From UBA10110 sp964354145 (lineage in GTDB: Bacteria; Patescibacteriota; Kazan-3B-28; UBA10110), in contig CAYGXX010000005.1 in NCBI GenBank assembly GCA_964354145.1, forward strand, positions 1 through 28,084: DNA of 28,084 nt, written 5' to 3'. The translations under genes and the position numbers were made by a program. Below the pieces are notes generated by a model that had not been told where the DNA came from, did no database searches, and saw only the letters and a program-made list of their open reading frames with translations. Positions 1 to 6,110 of this stretch are shown piece by piece (the first letter of the stretch is position 1; each line of letters starts with the position of its first letter).

Positions 1-141
1 AAAGTAGCAAAATTAACTCAGCTCCAGGTCAAAGAGATCGCCGAAAAGAAGATGCATGATTTAAATGCAAATGACATTGAAGCAGCGATGAAGATCGTGG
101 AAGGCACCGCCCGGAATATGGGAGTTGAGATAGAAAATTAG
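1..141 (+). CDS. rplK: 50S ribosomal protein L11, C-terminal end (partial)
   Basis: Frame 1 is open from the first base to a TAG at 139-141 and encodes 46 residues that look like the end of L11. The segment runs from LTQLQVKEIAEKK through LNANDIEAAMKIVEGTARNMGVE, which is the helical C-terminal RNA-binding domain, including the family's typical end with GTARSMG-like residues. The 5' part lies outside the window. L11 binds the GTPase-associated region of 23S rRNA together with the L10-L7/L12 stalk. The next gene is rplA on the same strand, which is the usual rplK-rplA order. Confidence 0.93.
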   Translation, partial: KVAKLTQLQVKEIAEKKMHDLNANDIEAAMKIVEGTARNMGVEIEN

Positions 142-152
142 AAATTAATGTA

Positions 153-226
153 ATGCCTCGACTTCGCTCGGCAAATATTATTCCCTGAGTACCTGCCTGC
201 CGGCAGGCAGGTAGTCGAAGGGACAC
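153..226. repeat. Dispersed 'cgaagtcgaagg'-type repeat with a nested 20-bp palindrome
   Basis: This intergenic stretch carries the sequence style seen again at 3423-3478, 19570-19633 and 23941-23966 (ccctgag...agtcgaaggg). Inside this copy the perfect palindrome CCTGCCTGCCGGCAGGCAGG (192-211) is flanked on both sides by TA, as if a palindromic unit had been placed into the TA of the older repeat. No coding function is visible. Confidence 0.6.
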
Positions 227-249
227 ATTGATAGAATATATCCTTAAGA

Positions 250-280
250 GGCGGGAGCCCTAAAAAGCGCTATTACCGCG
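250..280 (+). promoter_or_regulatory. Probable L1-binding autoregulatory site in the rplK-rplA spacer
   Basis: GCGG (251-254) can pair with CCGC (276-279). The enclosed bases have a GAG on the 5' side and a TATTA on the 3' side. This is the asymmetric internal-loop pattern by which L1 recognises both 23S rRNA helix 77 and its own mRNA in many bacteria. It ends five bases before the GGGAGG ribosome binding site of rplA (285-290), so bound L1 could block rplA initiation. The identification is by resemblance only. Confidence 0.45.
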
Positions 281-295
281 TAAAGGGAGGCCAGA

Positions 296-1087
296 ATGGC
301 AGAAGAAAAGAAGAAGTCTAGAAATAAAAAGGTAGCTCCGAAGCAGGGTTCGGAGCGGTCTTCTAGAAAGGAAGACCGGAAGACCGCACCGGTCGATAAA
401 ATGGGTCGGGGTAAAAAATATTGCGAGGTAATTAAATTAGTGGATAAGAATAAGTTTTATCCGATTGCCGAAGCGATTGAACTACTGATTAAAACCTCTC
501 CGGTCAAGTTTGATGCAACCACTGAAGCGCATATCCAAACTGGTTTGGACCCTAAAAAAGCGGATCAGAATTTGCGTGGGACAGTGACAATGCCAGCCGG
601 GCTCGGTAAAACGGTAAGGATTTTGGTTTTTGCGGAAGGCGAAAACGCAACCGCGGCCAAAAAGGCAGGGGCAGATTTTGTTGGCAGCGAAGATTTGATC
701 GAAAAGATTAAAGGCGGTTGGCTAGGTTTTGATGTGGCCATCGCTACTCCTGATTTGATGCCTAAAATTGGTCAACTCGGTAAAACTTTGGGCACCAAGG
801 GTTTAATGCCCAATCCCAAGAGCGGGACAGTTACAGCGGATCCAGCCAAAGCAGTAGAAGAATTCAAAAAGGGGAAGATAGAATTTAAGTTAGATAAGGA
901 TGCCATTGTCCACTTAGGATTTGGCAAGGTTTCATCTGGAGTGGAAGGTTTAACCAATAACTTCATGGCGTTGTATAGAGCGATTATGTCTGCTAAGCCC
1001 GCTAGCGCTAAGGGCATTTATATCAAAAAGATTTCCCTGGCTTCCACCATGGGCCCCGGCATCAAAGTCGACCTAGCCAGTTTATAG
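296..1087 (+). CDS. rplA: 50S ribosomal protein L1 with N-terminal extension
   Basis: The protein has 263 residues; L1 is usually about 230. Residues from about 36 onward match L1: GRGKKYCEVIKLVDKNKFY, then the central domain with GLGKTVRILVFAEG, and the rRNA-contacting segment around LGTKGLMPNPKSGTV. L1 forms the mobile stalk at the ribosomal E site and represses its own operon. The start at 296 is favoured by GGGAGG at 285-290. The internal ATG at 401, where ordinary L1 proteins begin, has no visible ribosome binding site. The first 35 residues are a Lys/Arg/Ser-rich extension whose DNA contains two inverted repeats (335-340 with 351-356, and 355-363 with 379-387). A palindromic terminator follows at 1108-1131. 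Confidence 0.95.
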   Translation: MAEEKKKSRNKKVAPKQGSERSSRKEDRKTAPVDKMGRGKKYCEVIKLVDKNKFYPIAEAIELLIKTSPVKFDATTEAHIQTGLDPKKADQNLRGTVTMPAGLGKTVRILVFAEGENATAAKKAGADFVGSEDLIEKIKGGWLGFDVAIATPDLMPKIGQLGKTLGTKGLMPNPKSGTVTADPAKAVEEFKKGKIEFKLDKDAIVHLGFGKVSSGVEGLTNNFMALYRAIMSAKPASAKGIYIKKISLASTMGPGIKVDLASL

Positions 1088-1107
1088 ATTAAGTTTAATG
1101 ATGTACC

Positions 1108-1131
1108 AAAAAAGTGCGATCGCACTTTTTT
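1108..1131. terminator. Bidirectional-looking rho-independent terminator after rplA
   Basis: This is a perfect palindrome with arms AAAAAAGTGCGA and TCGCACTTTTTT, placed 20 bases after the rplA stop. The arms give a GC-containing stem followed by six T. It would end the rplK-rplA transcript. Confidence 0.75.
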
Positions 1132-1186
1132 CGTACCTAATATCTAAACGTGTAAGAACAAGCTGTGTCCACACTTTTGGCAATTT

Positions 1187-1195
1187 TGGTACAAT
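1187..1195 (+). promoter_or_regulatory. Extended -10 promoter for tmk
   Basis: TGGTACAAT is an extended -10 box (TGn followed by TACAAT) 30 bases upstream of the tmk ATG. No good -35 hexamer is visible at the usual distance, which is tolerated by extended -10 promoters. The ribosome binding site GGAGG follows just before the start. Confidence 0.45.
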
Positions 1196-1225
1196 GTAGT
1201 CATTAACCGAGAAGGAGGGCAGCTA

Positions 1226-1858
1226 ATGCCTGGTTTATTTATTGTCTTCGAGGGCATTGATGGCTCTGGGCAAGATACCCAGGCTAATGCCCTTAAGCAG
1301 CACCTTGAGTCCTTGCGATATCCGGTATGGTTGACCGGAGAACCCAGCAATAGCCCCATAGGGGTCAAAGTGCGCAAGATTCTGCGAGGCGAAACCCAGC
1401 CGAAACCTGAGCCGGCTGTTATTCAGGCGATGATGAGCCGGGACCGTGCTTGGCACATCAATGAGATCAAGAAGCATTTATCCACGGATGAGGTTGTCAT
1501 TTGTGTGCGTTACCTCTATTCCACTCTCGCTTATGGGCGGGCGGATGGCGTGGAATATGAACAACTCTGGGCACTCAACGACAGGTTTATCCGTCCGCGC
1601 ATTGCCATTTACCTGGATCTTGATCCAGCTACAGCCATGGGTAGGATAGAAGAGCGGGGACAGCCTTTGGAATTATTTGAGCGCCGAGAGTTCTTGGCTA
1701 AAGTACACCAGAACTTTAATGCGCTGTGTAATTCCGGCAAGTTTCCCGAACTTAAGCGCATACAGGCGGTTGGGTCTATTGAACAGGTGCATGCTTCGGC
1801 TTGGCGTTTAGTCGAACAGGTGGTAGACAAATGGGATGGGGTCCAGAAGCCAGAGTAA
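1226..1858 (+). CDS. tmk: Thymidylate kinase, divergent nucleotide-binding motifs
   Basis: This is a 210-residue protein, a normal length for dTMP kinase (dTMP + ATP to dTDP + ADP). It begins PGLFIVFEGIDGSG, the family's P-loop strand and loop, and retains the EP of the TREP-like motif (residues 39-40), an RDRAWHINE segment, the helix with STLAYG, and a LID-like segment IEERGQPLELFERREFL. Several signature residues differ. The P-loop reads GSGQDTQ where the family has GSGKS/TTQ, and the DRY/DRS motif reads VRY. A GGAGG site eight bases before the ATG supports the start. It is convergent with thyX, and the two share a terminator, so consecutive steps of dTTP synthesis sit side by side. Confidence 0.85.
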   Translation: MPGLFIVFEGIDGSGQDTQANALKQHLESLRYPVWLTGEPSNSPIGVKVRKILRGETQPKPEPAVIQAMMSRDRAWHINEIKKHLSTDEVVICVRYLYSTLAYGRADGVEYEQLWALNDRFIRPRIAIYLDLDPATAMGRIEERGQPLELFERREFLAKVHQNFNALCNSGKFPELKRIQAVGSIEQVHASAWRLVEQVVDKWDGVQKPE

Positions 1859-1875
1859 TTTTGAACATTCAAAGA

Positions 1876-1904
1876 GCCCGGGCATTGTGCCCGGGCGGTT
1901 TTTT
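1876..1904. terminator. Terminator between convergent tmk and thyX
   Basis: The stem GCCCGGGC (876-883 of the second kilobase) and its repeat at 1889-1896 pair around ATTGT and are followed by TTTTTT. It lies 17 bases after the tmk stop. Read from the other strand, the same stem follows the thyX stop. Confidence 0.85.
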
Positions 1905-1918
1905 GTTGCAGTCAAGGT

Positions 1919-2644
1919 TCAGTAGTTGATGCCAGTTGTCGTGAAATAGGGGATACCTTCGGCATCTACCCCAACGTCAATGAAATCCTCGAAGATCACT
2001 GGGATAATAGTTTTAAGTTCGGTCAGCAGTGGGCACATTACTGATCGAATCTCCCAGTGAGCCGGTTTGGCAGTGCGCATATAAAAGATATGCCGCCACT
2101 CCCGGAAGTTGCAGGAAATGACGATCTGCGATTTAATCCCGTTGGGGAGAATTTGGCGGGCATCTTCCGGTGCCCAACCGGCTTGACGAAGAGCAGTGTA
2201 GAACTGTTCGGTATCGGCTGCCATTTGGGCGAGAGTCATCTGGCGCCCGTCTGGTAGGATGATGGTCTCGTTCTCGTCGCGATGGGGCGGCACGATGAAT
2301 TTGATGCTGATGTTACCGAGGTCAAATTGCTTGCTCGAGGTATAATCCACAAAGCGAGTGGATTCCTGCGAAATGGCCATCAGCCGGTGGCGTACCAGCT
2401 CGTGGGTGAATCCACGCGAGCAGTTGTTGAATTGAACCATCAGCCAGCTGTGCTCCAATACGGAGTTGTGCCCCCGGCCCATGATCATGCGGATAAACTT
2501 GACGGCAGTCTCGGGGGTGATTTTACCGCGCTCTGATTGGTAGCAGGTGCGACCCGCTTTCTCAATCAGTAAGAGCTGCTGGATAAGCCACTTCTTGGGT
2601 GTCAAGATTTTATAGCTCCCAGCTTTTTTCAGGATTTGAACCAT
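1919..2644 (-). CDS. thyX: Flavin-dependent thymidylate synthase
   Basis: ThyX methylates dUMP to dTMP using methylene-tetrahydrofolate, FAD and NADPH. The defining motif RHR-x7-S is present as RHRLMAISQESTRF, preceded by VLEHSWLMVQFNN (the H-E-H/F-type segment typical of the family), with KSQIVISCNFREWRHIFYMR near the C-terminus. From the ATG at 2644 the protein has 241 residues. That start has GGAGG six bases upstream (2651-2655 on the plus strand), whereas a TTG seven codons earlier has none. The gene points away from rplJ, so the 2645-2891 spacer holds divergent control regions. ThyX in place of ThyA is common in reduced and anaerobic lineages and avoids the need for dihydrofolate reductase. 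Confidence 0.95.
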   Translation of the reverse strand: MVQILKKAGSYKILTPKKWLIQQLLLIEKAGRTCYQSERGKITPETAVKFIRMIMGRGHNSVLEHSWLMVQFNNCSRGFTHELVRHRLMAISQESTRFVDYTSSKQFDLGNISIKFIVPPHRDENETIILPDGRQMTLAQMAADTEQFYTALRQAGWAPEDARQILPNGIKSQIVISCNFREWRHIFYMRTAKPAHWEIRSVMCPLLTELKTIIPVIFEDFIDVGVDAEGIPYFTTTGINY

Positions 2645-2710
2645 AGAGTTCCTCCAGGATGTCAAAGGGTAGTCCTTTAAGGGGACTTTTTATTGTAACA
2701 AATCAGCGGG

Positions 2711-2739
2711 TTGACAGGACAAATTGGTTTTAGTATTAT
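2711..2739 (+). promoter_or_regulatory. Strong sigma-70-type promoter for rplJ-rplL
   Basis: TTGACA (2711-2716), a 17-base spacer and TATTAT (2734-2739) give a near-consensus promoter. The predicted start near 2746 leaves a leader of about 145 nt before the rplJ GTG. Confidence 0.8.
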
Positions 2740-2745
2740 CCAGGT

Positions 2746-2876
2746 ATCCTTTGAAGACCGTAGGTGGGGTCAAGCCCAATAAATCCTACCGAGAAGGAAC
2801 CACTGATTACGCTGATCAGGGACAGATTTCACTGATTAGTTAGGAACAGGGTTCGCCTCGGAGGCGAATTTTTTAA
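2746..2876 (+). promoter_or_regulatory. L10-type ribosomal leader with attenuator hairpin
   Basis: The leader contains GAAGACCGTAGGTG (from 2753) and, after a short loop, CCTACCGAGAAGG (from 2784). The GTAGG and CCTAC segments can pair. This resembles the L10-binding fold of rplJ leaders in Gram-positive bacteria, which imitates the L10 site on 23S rRNA. A terminator hairpin follows: TTCGCCT (2852-2858) pairs with AGGCGAA (2862-2868), then TTTTTT, ending only about 17 bases before the rplJ start. Free L10 or the L10-L12 complex would favour termination. Between the two parts lies a 'cactgatta...gatttcactgatta' segment (about 2801-2840), which is a widely dispersed genomic repeat. Confidence 0.65.
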
Positions 2877-2891
2877 TTTTAAGGAGAAACG

Positions 2892-3416
2892 GTGCCAAAA
2901 ACTAGAGCACAAAAAGAAGTGCAATTAAATAAGCTGGTAGATAAGCTGCAATCCAGCAAGGCGGTAGTTTTGACTGAATTTACTGGCCTCACGATGGAGG
3001 ATTTAGATACCCTCCGCGCGAAGGCGAGAAAGGAAGGCATCGCTTTCCAAGTGGCTAAAAACACTTTGTTAGACAAGGCGGCTACCGCTGCTGGCATCGC
3101 TGGATTAGTGACTCAAAAATTAGGCAAGCAGATTGCTATAGCTACTGGCGGTAAAGATGAAATAGCAATTTTTAAGTTGATTTATCAATTTGCGAAAGAC
3201 CAAAGCGACAAGGTTAAGATTTATTCAGGGGTCTTAGAAAAAAAGCTCGTGCCAGTTGAAATGATTAATCAACTAGCCCAGCTCCCAAGCAGGGAAGAGC
3301 TATTAGCTAAGTTAGTCTGGAGTATGGCTGCCCCGATCAGTGGATTTGTCCGGGTGTTAAATGGCCCGGTGCAAGGTTTTTATAATTGTATAAAAGCGTT
3401 ATCAAGTAAATCATAA
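2892..3416 (+). CDS. rplJ: 50S ribosomal protein L10
   Basis: L10 anchors the L7/L12 dimers to the ribosomal stalk. The 174-residue protein starts PKTRAQKEVQLNKLVDKLQ and shows the family core KAVVLTEFTGLTMEDLDTLR, then FQVAKNTLLDKA, with the helical C-terminal tail that binds L7/L12. Length is typical. The start is a GTG with AAGGAG five bases upstream. It sits behind its own promoter and attenuator and is followed by rplL after an 82-base spacer holding a dispersed repeat. No terminator is visible in that spacer, so both genes are probably one transcript. Confidence 0.95.
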   Translation: MPKTRAQKEVQLNKLVDKLQSSKAVVLTEFTGLTMEDLDTLRAKARKEGIAFQVAKNTLLDKAATAAGIAGLVTQKLGKQIAIATGGKDEIAIFKLIYQFAKDQSDKVKIYSGVLEKKLVPVEMINQLAQLPSREELLAKLVWSMAAPISGFVRVLNGPVQGFYNCIKALSSKS

Positions 3417-3422
3417 CAAGGT

Positions 3423-3478
3423 AACCCCTCCACTTCGGTCGGGGAATAATTAGTTCCTGAGCGAAGTCGAAGGACTAC
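3423..3478. repeat. Dispersed intergenic repeat between rplJ and rplL
   Basis: Two inverted parts, CCCCTCCACTTCGGTCGGGG and TTCCTGAGCGAAGTCGAAGG, form a hairpin-prone unit of the same family as 153-226, 19570-19633 and 23941-23966. It lies inside a ribosomal protein operon without an obvious terminator T-tract. Confidence 0.6.
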
Positions 3479-3498
3479 CGAATAAGAAAGGAGTTAGA

Positions 3499-4035
3499 AT
3501 GGCAGATGAAGAAATGCAACAAACGGAGGGTACTGGCGCTGCCTCGCCCAGGGCGGGCGCTGCCGAAGCACCAGTTGCAGCGGAGGAAAAAGCCCCCCGG
3601 GCCGGAGGCCCTCAAGGGCCGGAGGCTGCGAAAAAAGATGTTGACACCAGCAAGCTCTCCAAAGATGCGGCTAAAGTAGCCGAGATGGTGGAAAAGATGT
3701 CTGTCTTGGAATTAGCTGAGCTAGTGAAGGTTTTGGAGGATAAATTCGGTGTCAGTGCCGCCGCTCCGATGATGATGGCAGGCGCGATGCCCGGAGCCGC
3801 TGCGGCTGGTCCCGTGGAAGAAAAGACTGAATTTGATGTGCACCTCACTTCCACCGGTTCTAATAAAATTGGCGTGATTAAGGCAGTCCGCGAAGTAACT
3901 ACCCTGGGGCTTAAGGAAGCCAAAGATTTAGTCGAAGCAGCGCCGAAGGTTTTAAAGGAAGGCGTCAAGAAAGCTGAAGCCGAAGAGATGAAGAAAAAGT
4001 TGGAGGCAGCTGGCGCTACCGTCGACCTTAGGTAA
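3499..4035 (+). CDS. rplL: 50S ribosomal protein L7/L12 with long N-terminal extension
   Basis: L7/L12 forms the flexible stalk that recruits translation factors. The canonical domains start near residue 52: the dimerisation domain VAEMVEKMSVLELAELVKVLEDKFGVSAAA (split here by wording only at the FGVS hinge), an Ala/Gly/Met-rich hinge, and the factor-binding domain with EFDVHLTS, KIGVIKAVREVT and GLKEAKDLVE. The protein has 178 residues against a usual 120-130. The extra 50 or so N-terminal residues are Ala/Glu/Pro/Gly-rich, and their DNA contains a repeated 11-mer, GGGCCGGAGGC (3599-3609 and 3616-3626), and short inverted repeats. AAAGGAG just before 3499 supports the long form. The end is VDLR instead of the usual VELK. 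Confidence 0.94.
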   Translation: MADEEMQQTEGTGAASPRAGAAEAPVAAEEKAPRAGGPQGPEAAKKDVDTSKLSKDAAKVAEMVEKMSVLELAELVKVLEDKFGVSAAAPMMMAGAMPGAAAAGPVEEKTEFDVHLTSTGSNKIGVIKAVREVTTLGLKEAKDLVEAAPKVLKEGVKKAEAEEMKKKLEAAGATVDLR

Positions 4036-4054
4036 TTTTGTCGCTAAATAAACC

Positions 4055-4079
4055 AAGACCCGCAGCTAGCGGGTCTTTT
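4055..4079 (+). terminator. Terminator after rplL
   Basis: AAGACCCGC (4055-4063) pairs with GCGGGTCTT (4069-4077) around a five-base loop and ends in TTTT. It closes the rplJ-rplL operon. Confidence 0.75.
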
Positions 4080-4090
4080 GGTGTCTGTCC

Positions 4091-4150
4091 GTCATCCTGA
4101 ATTTATTTCAGGATCTTGTAGTAGAGATGCTGAATCAAGTTCAGCATGAC
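4091..4150. repeat. Dispersed 'gtcatcctgaa...ttcagcatgac' repeat upstream of tgt
   Basis: GTCATCCTGAATTTATTTCA and, further on, TGCTGAATCAAGTTCAGCATGAC form two hairpins, with GTCATCCTGA and TTCAGCATGAC at the ends as imperfect inverted arms. The 'gtcatcctga' start recurs at 15163-15190 and 24105-24133. This is a common non-coding repeat style in metagenome-derived genomes. Confidence 0.6.
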
Positions 4151-4168
4151 GGGGAAGATAGGGGGTTG

Positions 4169-4174
4169 TATTAT
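4169..4174 (+). promoter_or_regulatory. -10 box of a possibly leaderless tgt transcript
   Basis: TATTAT ends seven bases before the tgt ATG, and no Shine-Dalgarno sequence fits between. Transcription would begin at or within a base of the start codon. The upstream ATGACG (4146-4151), from the end of the dispersed repeat, is at -35 distance but matches the consensus poorly. Confidence 0.4.
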
Positions 4175-4181
4175 GTAATTT

Positions 4182-5285
4182 ATGGGAGTTGAATTCGATA
4201 TTTTGGCCAAAGATGGTCGGGCGAGAGCAGGGATCTTACAGACCGATCATGGAGTAGTGCATACGCCGACAATTACCGTTAATTTTACGCCGGCGTTGGT
4301 TCGGTCTGGCTTGTTAGCGAGCCAGCTAAAAGAGTTGGGGGCCGAAATAGTATTGGTGAATACTTTGCATACTATGATGGAAAATAAAATGCAGGCGCCG
4401 GATATTCACCAACAATTAGGTTGGGATGGACCTGTTTTTGCTGATTCGGGTGGATTTCAGATGGTTAGTTTGGCAAAAAAGATGCGCGTGGAGGCAAATG
4501 GCATTCAGTTTAGTTGGGATGGCAAGGAATACAGAATTACCCCTCGACAAATAGTGGAGTGGCAGAAAGAAATGGGGATTGATATTATGATGCCGCTGGA
4601 TCGGGTTTGGCATTTGTGCGTCAAAAATCCCTGGTTGTATATCCAATCAGTTTTAACTACCGAAAGATGGTTTCGGCAATCGCAAGGTATCAGTAATAAC
4701 GTGTTTTATATTTTGCAAGGCGGATTAAACAGATTCGCCCGGACATTGAGTTTGAAGTATGCCAATCATTGGTTAAATCGAGGTGTACCAGGAATCGCAG
4801 TTGGCGGGTTGGCTTTCGGGGAACCTCGCCCCAAGATGTATGGCATGATTGATTTCTGCATCTCCAAATTGCCAGAAAGTAAGCCGCGCCACTTATTAGG
4901 CGTAGGTGAGCCAGTGGATTTGTTGGAATGTATTGAGCGGGGGATAGATACTTTCGATTGTGTTTCGTATACCCGAGAAGCCCGGCATGGTCGGCTGCTG
5001 ACTAATCATGGTTACTTGCGGTTGCGCCGATTGGAATATGCCAATGATAATTCCGTGATTGAAGTTGGTTGCGATTGCCCGACGTGCAGGGCGGGAATCA
5101 GCCGCGCCAAACTCCGCGCTGGAATGAAATCAACAGAGCCCATAGTCCGCCAGCAAACTCACATTAAACTTATGTTGCATAACATCCGTTTTTTGATGCG
5201 CCTAATGGAACAATCCCGCCGGGCCATCCAAGAGCAACGGTTCCAGGGGTTCAAGGGAAGGTTTTTGGCTAATTTCCAAAAGTAG
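4182..5285 (+). CDS. tgt: tRNA-guanine transglycosylase (queuine tRNA-ribosyltransferase)
   Basis: TGT exchanges guanine 34 in tRNA with GUN anticodons for a 7-deazaguanine base. Visible motifs are FADSGGFQM (catalytic-region Asp at residue 88), YILQGG, VGGLAFGE, GVGEPVDLLECIERGIDTFDC with the second catalytic Asp, then TREARHGR. The C-terminal zinc site is CDCPTC with a downstream H. The length of 367 residues is normal. Some positions are unusual: the N-terminal strand reads TPTITVNFTPALVRS where bacterial TGTs have a TPVFMPVGT-like segment, and the usual PTR reads YTR. It is alone between repeats. No queuosine biosynthesis gene is in the window, so the source of the base is unknown. Confidence 0.88.
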   Translation: MGVEFDILAKDGRARAGILQTDHGVVHTPTITVNFTPALVRSGLLASQLKELGAEIVLVNTLHTMMENKMQAPDIHQQLGWDGPVFADSGGFQMVSLAKKMRVEANGIQFSWDGKEYRITPRQIVEWQKEMGIDIMMPLDRVWHLCVKNPWLYIQSVLTTERWFRQSQGISNNVFYILQGGLNRFARTLSLKYANHWLNRGVPGIAVGGLAFGEPRPKMYGMIDFCISKLPESKPRHLLGVGEPVDLLECIERGIDTFDCVSYTREARHGRLLTNHGYLRLRRLEYANDNSVIEVGCDCPTCRAGISRAKLRAGMKSTEPIVRQQTHIKLMLHNIRFLMRLMEQSRRAIQEQRFQGFKGRFLANFQK

Positions 5286-5331
5286 CAATATTTTATTGCG
5301 AAGCGAGTAATAAACTTGCTTCGGGGGCTGG

Positions 5332-5392
5332 TTTTTGCTACTCTAAGTTCGGCGTTACTTATCCTTTCAGGGTAAGAACGACTAATTGACAA
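5332..5392 (+). repeat. Leader repeat, copy 1, upstream of lipoprotein gene 1
   Basis: This 61-base block recurs with few changes at 6025-6085 ahead of the paralogous gene. Shared stretches include GTTCGGCGTTACTTATCC and AGAACGACTA followed by TTGACAA. A small CCT-ttc-AGG hairpin sits in the middle. Because the block keeps its place relative to both genes, it is probably their promoter/leader, though no clear -35/-10 pair at standard spacing could be assigned. Confidence 0.7.
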
Positions 5393-5416
5393 GTCAAGAA
5401 AGGACTGATGAGAGTG

Positions 5417-5917
5417 ATGAGGCAAAAAACATTCATCCTTGTGGCCGTACTGCTGGTCCTTGCACTCCTAGGTAGTATAAGTTGCAAGGGAAAGTTCTTT
5501 GGCCGTAGTCGGCCCAAAGATCCTGGTATTTACGTGGACGCAGGTAAGGGTCGGCAGAAGGTGGACGAGAGCAAGGTGGCAGCAGGGTATGTTGTCACAC
5601 CGGAGGAGTTGTCTAATCTTGCTTTTACGATTAGGCGAGGGACGACGAAGGTGAAACTAGAGTATGTTATGGCACCTTCGGAGGCGGCTGACCCGTCGAC
5701 GTTCTTTGTGACCAATATGTCGGACGCGACCCTATATACTTTGGTCCCAACCGATGGGGGGCTGAGCGTAGGAATGAATAGCACAATGGTGGCGGCAAAG
5801 GAGTTAACTTCCAGCGCTCCCAAGGAGGGCTATCAGTGTTTTGAATTTACCCTTCCAACCACGGCATCTACATTTGTGATTAGCACATTCAGGGGACGTA
5901 TTTTCCTGAAGTTCTGA
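5417..5917 (+). CDS. Putative lipoprotein, paralog 1
   Basis: The gene encodes a 166-residue secreted protein of unknown function. It has a hydrophobic N-terminal segment (MRQKTFILVAVLLVLALLGS) ending at ISCKG, consistent with a lipoprotein signal peptide, although the residues before Cys are a weak lipobox. The mature part begins with a basic, Pro/Gly-rich linker, then DPGIYVDAGKG, a TPEEL...FTIRRG segment, and a C-terminus with EGYQCFEFTLP and F-LKF. These blocks recur in the same order in the gene at 6111. The ATG at 5417 aligns with the paralog's start; an in-frame ATG at 5408 directly follows AAAGGA and would add three residues. It has a conserved leader before it and a long hairpin terminator after it, so it forms a self-contained cassette. 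Confidence 0.75.
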   Translation: MRQKTFILVAVLLVLALLGSISCKGKFFGRSRPKDPGIYVDAGKGRQKVDESKVAAGYVVTPEELSNLAFTIRRGTTKVKLEYVMAPSEAADPSTFFVTNMSDATLYTLVPTDGGLSVGMNSTMVAAKELTSSAPKEGYQCFEFTLPTTASTFVISTFRGRIFLKF

Positions 5918-5945
5918 CTCGTCCTATATGATCCTTGTTGAAAAT

Positions 5946-5993
5946 CTCCTCAAGGCAATTGGTAATTAACCAATTTGCGGCGAGGAGTTTTTT
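5946..5993 (+). terminator. Terminator of lipoprotein cassette 1
   Basis: CTCCTC (5946-5951) pairs with GAGGAG (5982-5987). Within it AATTGGT pairs with ACCAATT. A run of TTTTTT follows. The same two-part stem, with a few base changes, ends the paralogous cassette. Confidence 0.85.
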
Positions 5994-6024
5994 ATTCCAT
6001 GAAAAAACTTGCTAAGGGAGCCAC

Positions 6025-6085
6025 TTTTTGCTACCCTAGGTTCGGCGTTACTTATCCTTTCAGGATGAGAACGACTACTTGACAA
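6025..6085 (+). repeat. Leader repeat, copy 2, upstream of lipoprotein gene 2
   Basis: This is the second copy of the 61-base leader described at 5332-5392, with the shared GGTTCGGCGTTACTTATCC, the small CCT-ttc-AGG hairpin and TTGACAA at its end. It lies 26 bases before the start of the second lipoprotein gene. Confidence 0.7.
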
Positions 6086-6110
6086 CACAACTTAAGAAAG
6101 GTGATGAGAG

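Noticed and set aside
401..403. Internal ATG as the true rplA start
   Set aside because: It aligns with ordinary L1 starts but lacks a ribosome binding site, whereas GGGAGG fits the ATG at 296.
5386..5391. TTGACA before lipoprotein gene 1 (and 6079-6084 before gene 2) as a -35 box
   Set aside because: At 17-base spacing the -10 would fall on the start codon region and has no resemblance to TATAAT; the conserved leader is kept as a feature without assigning this box.
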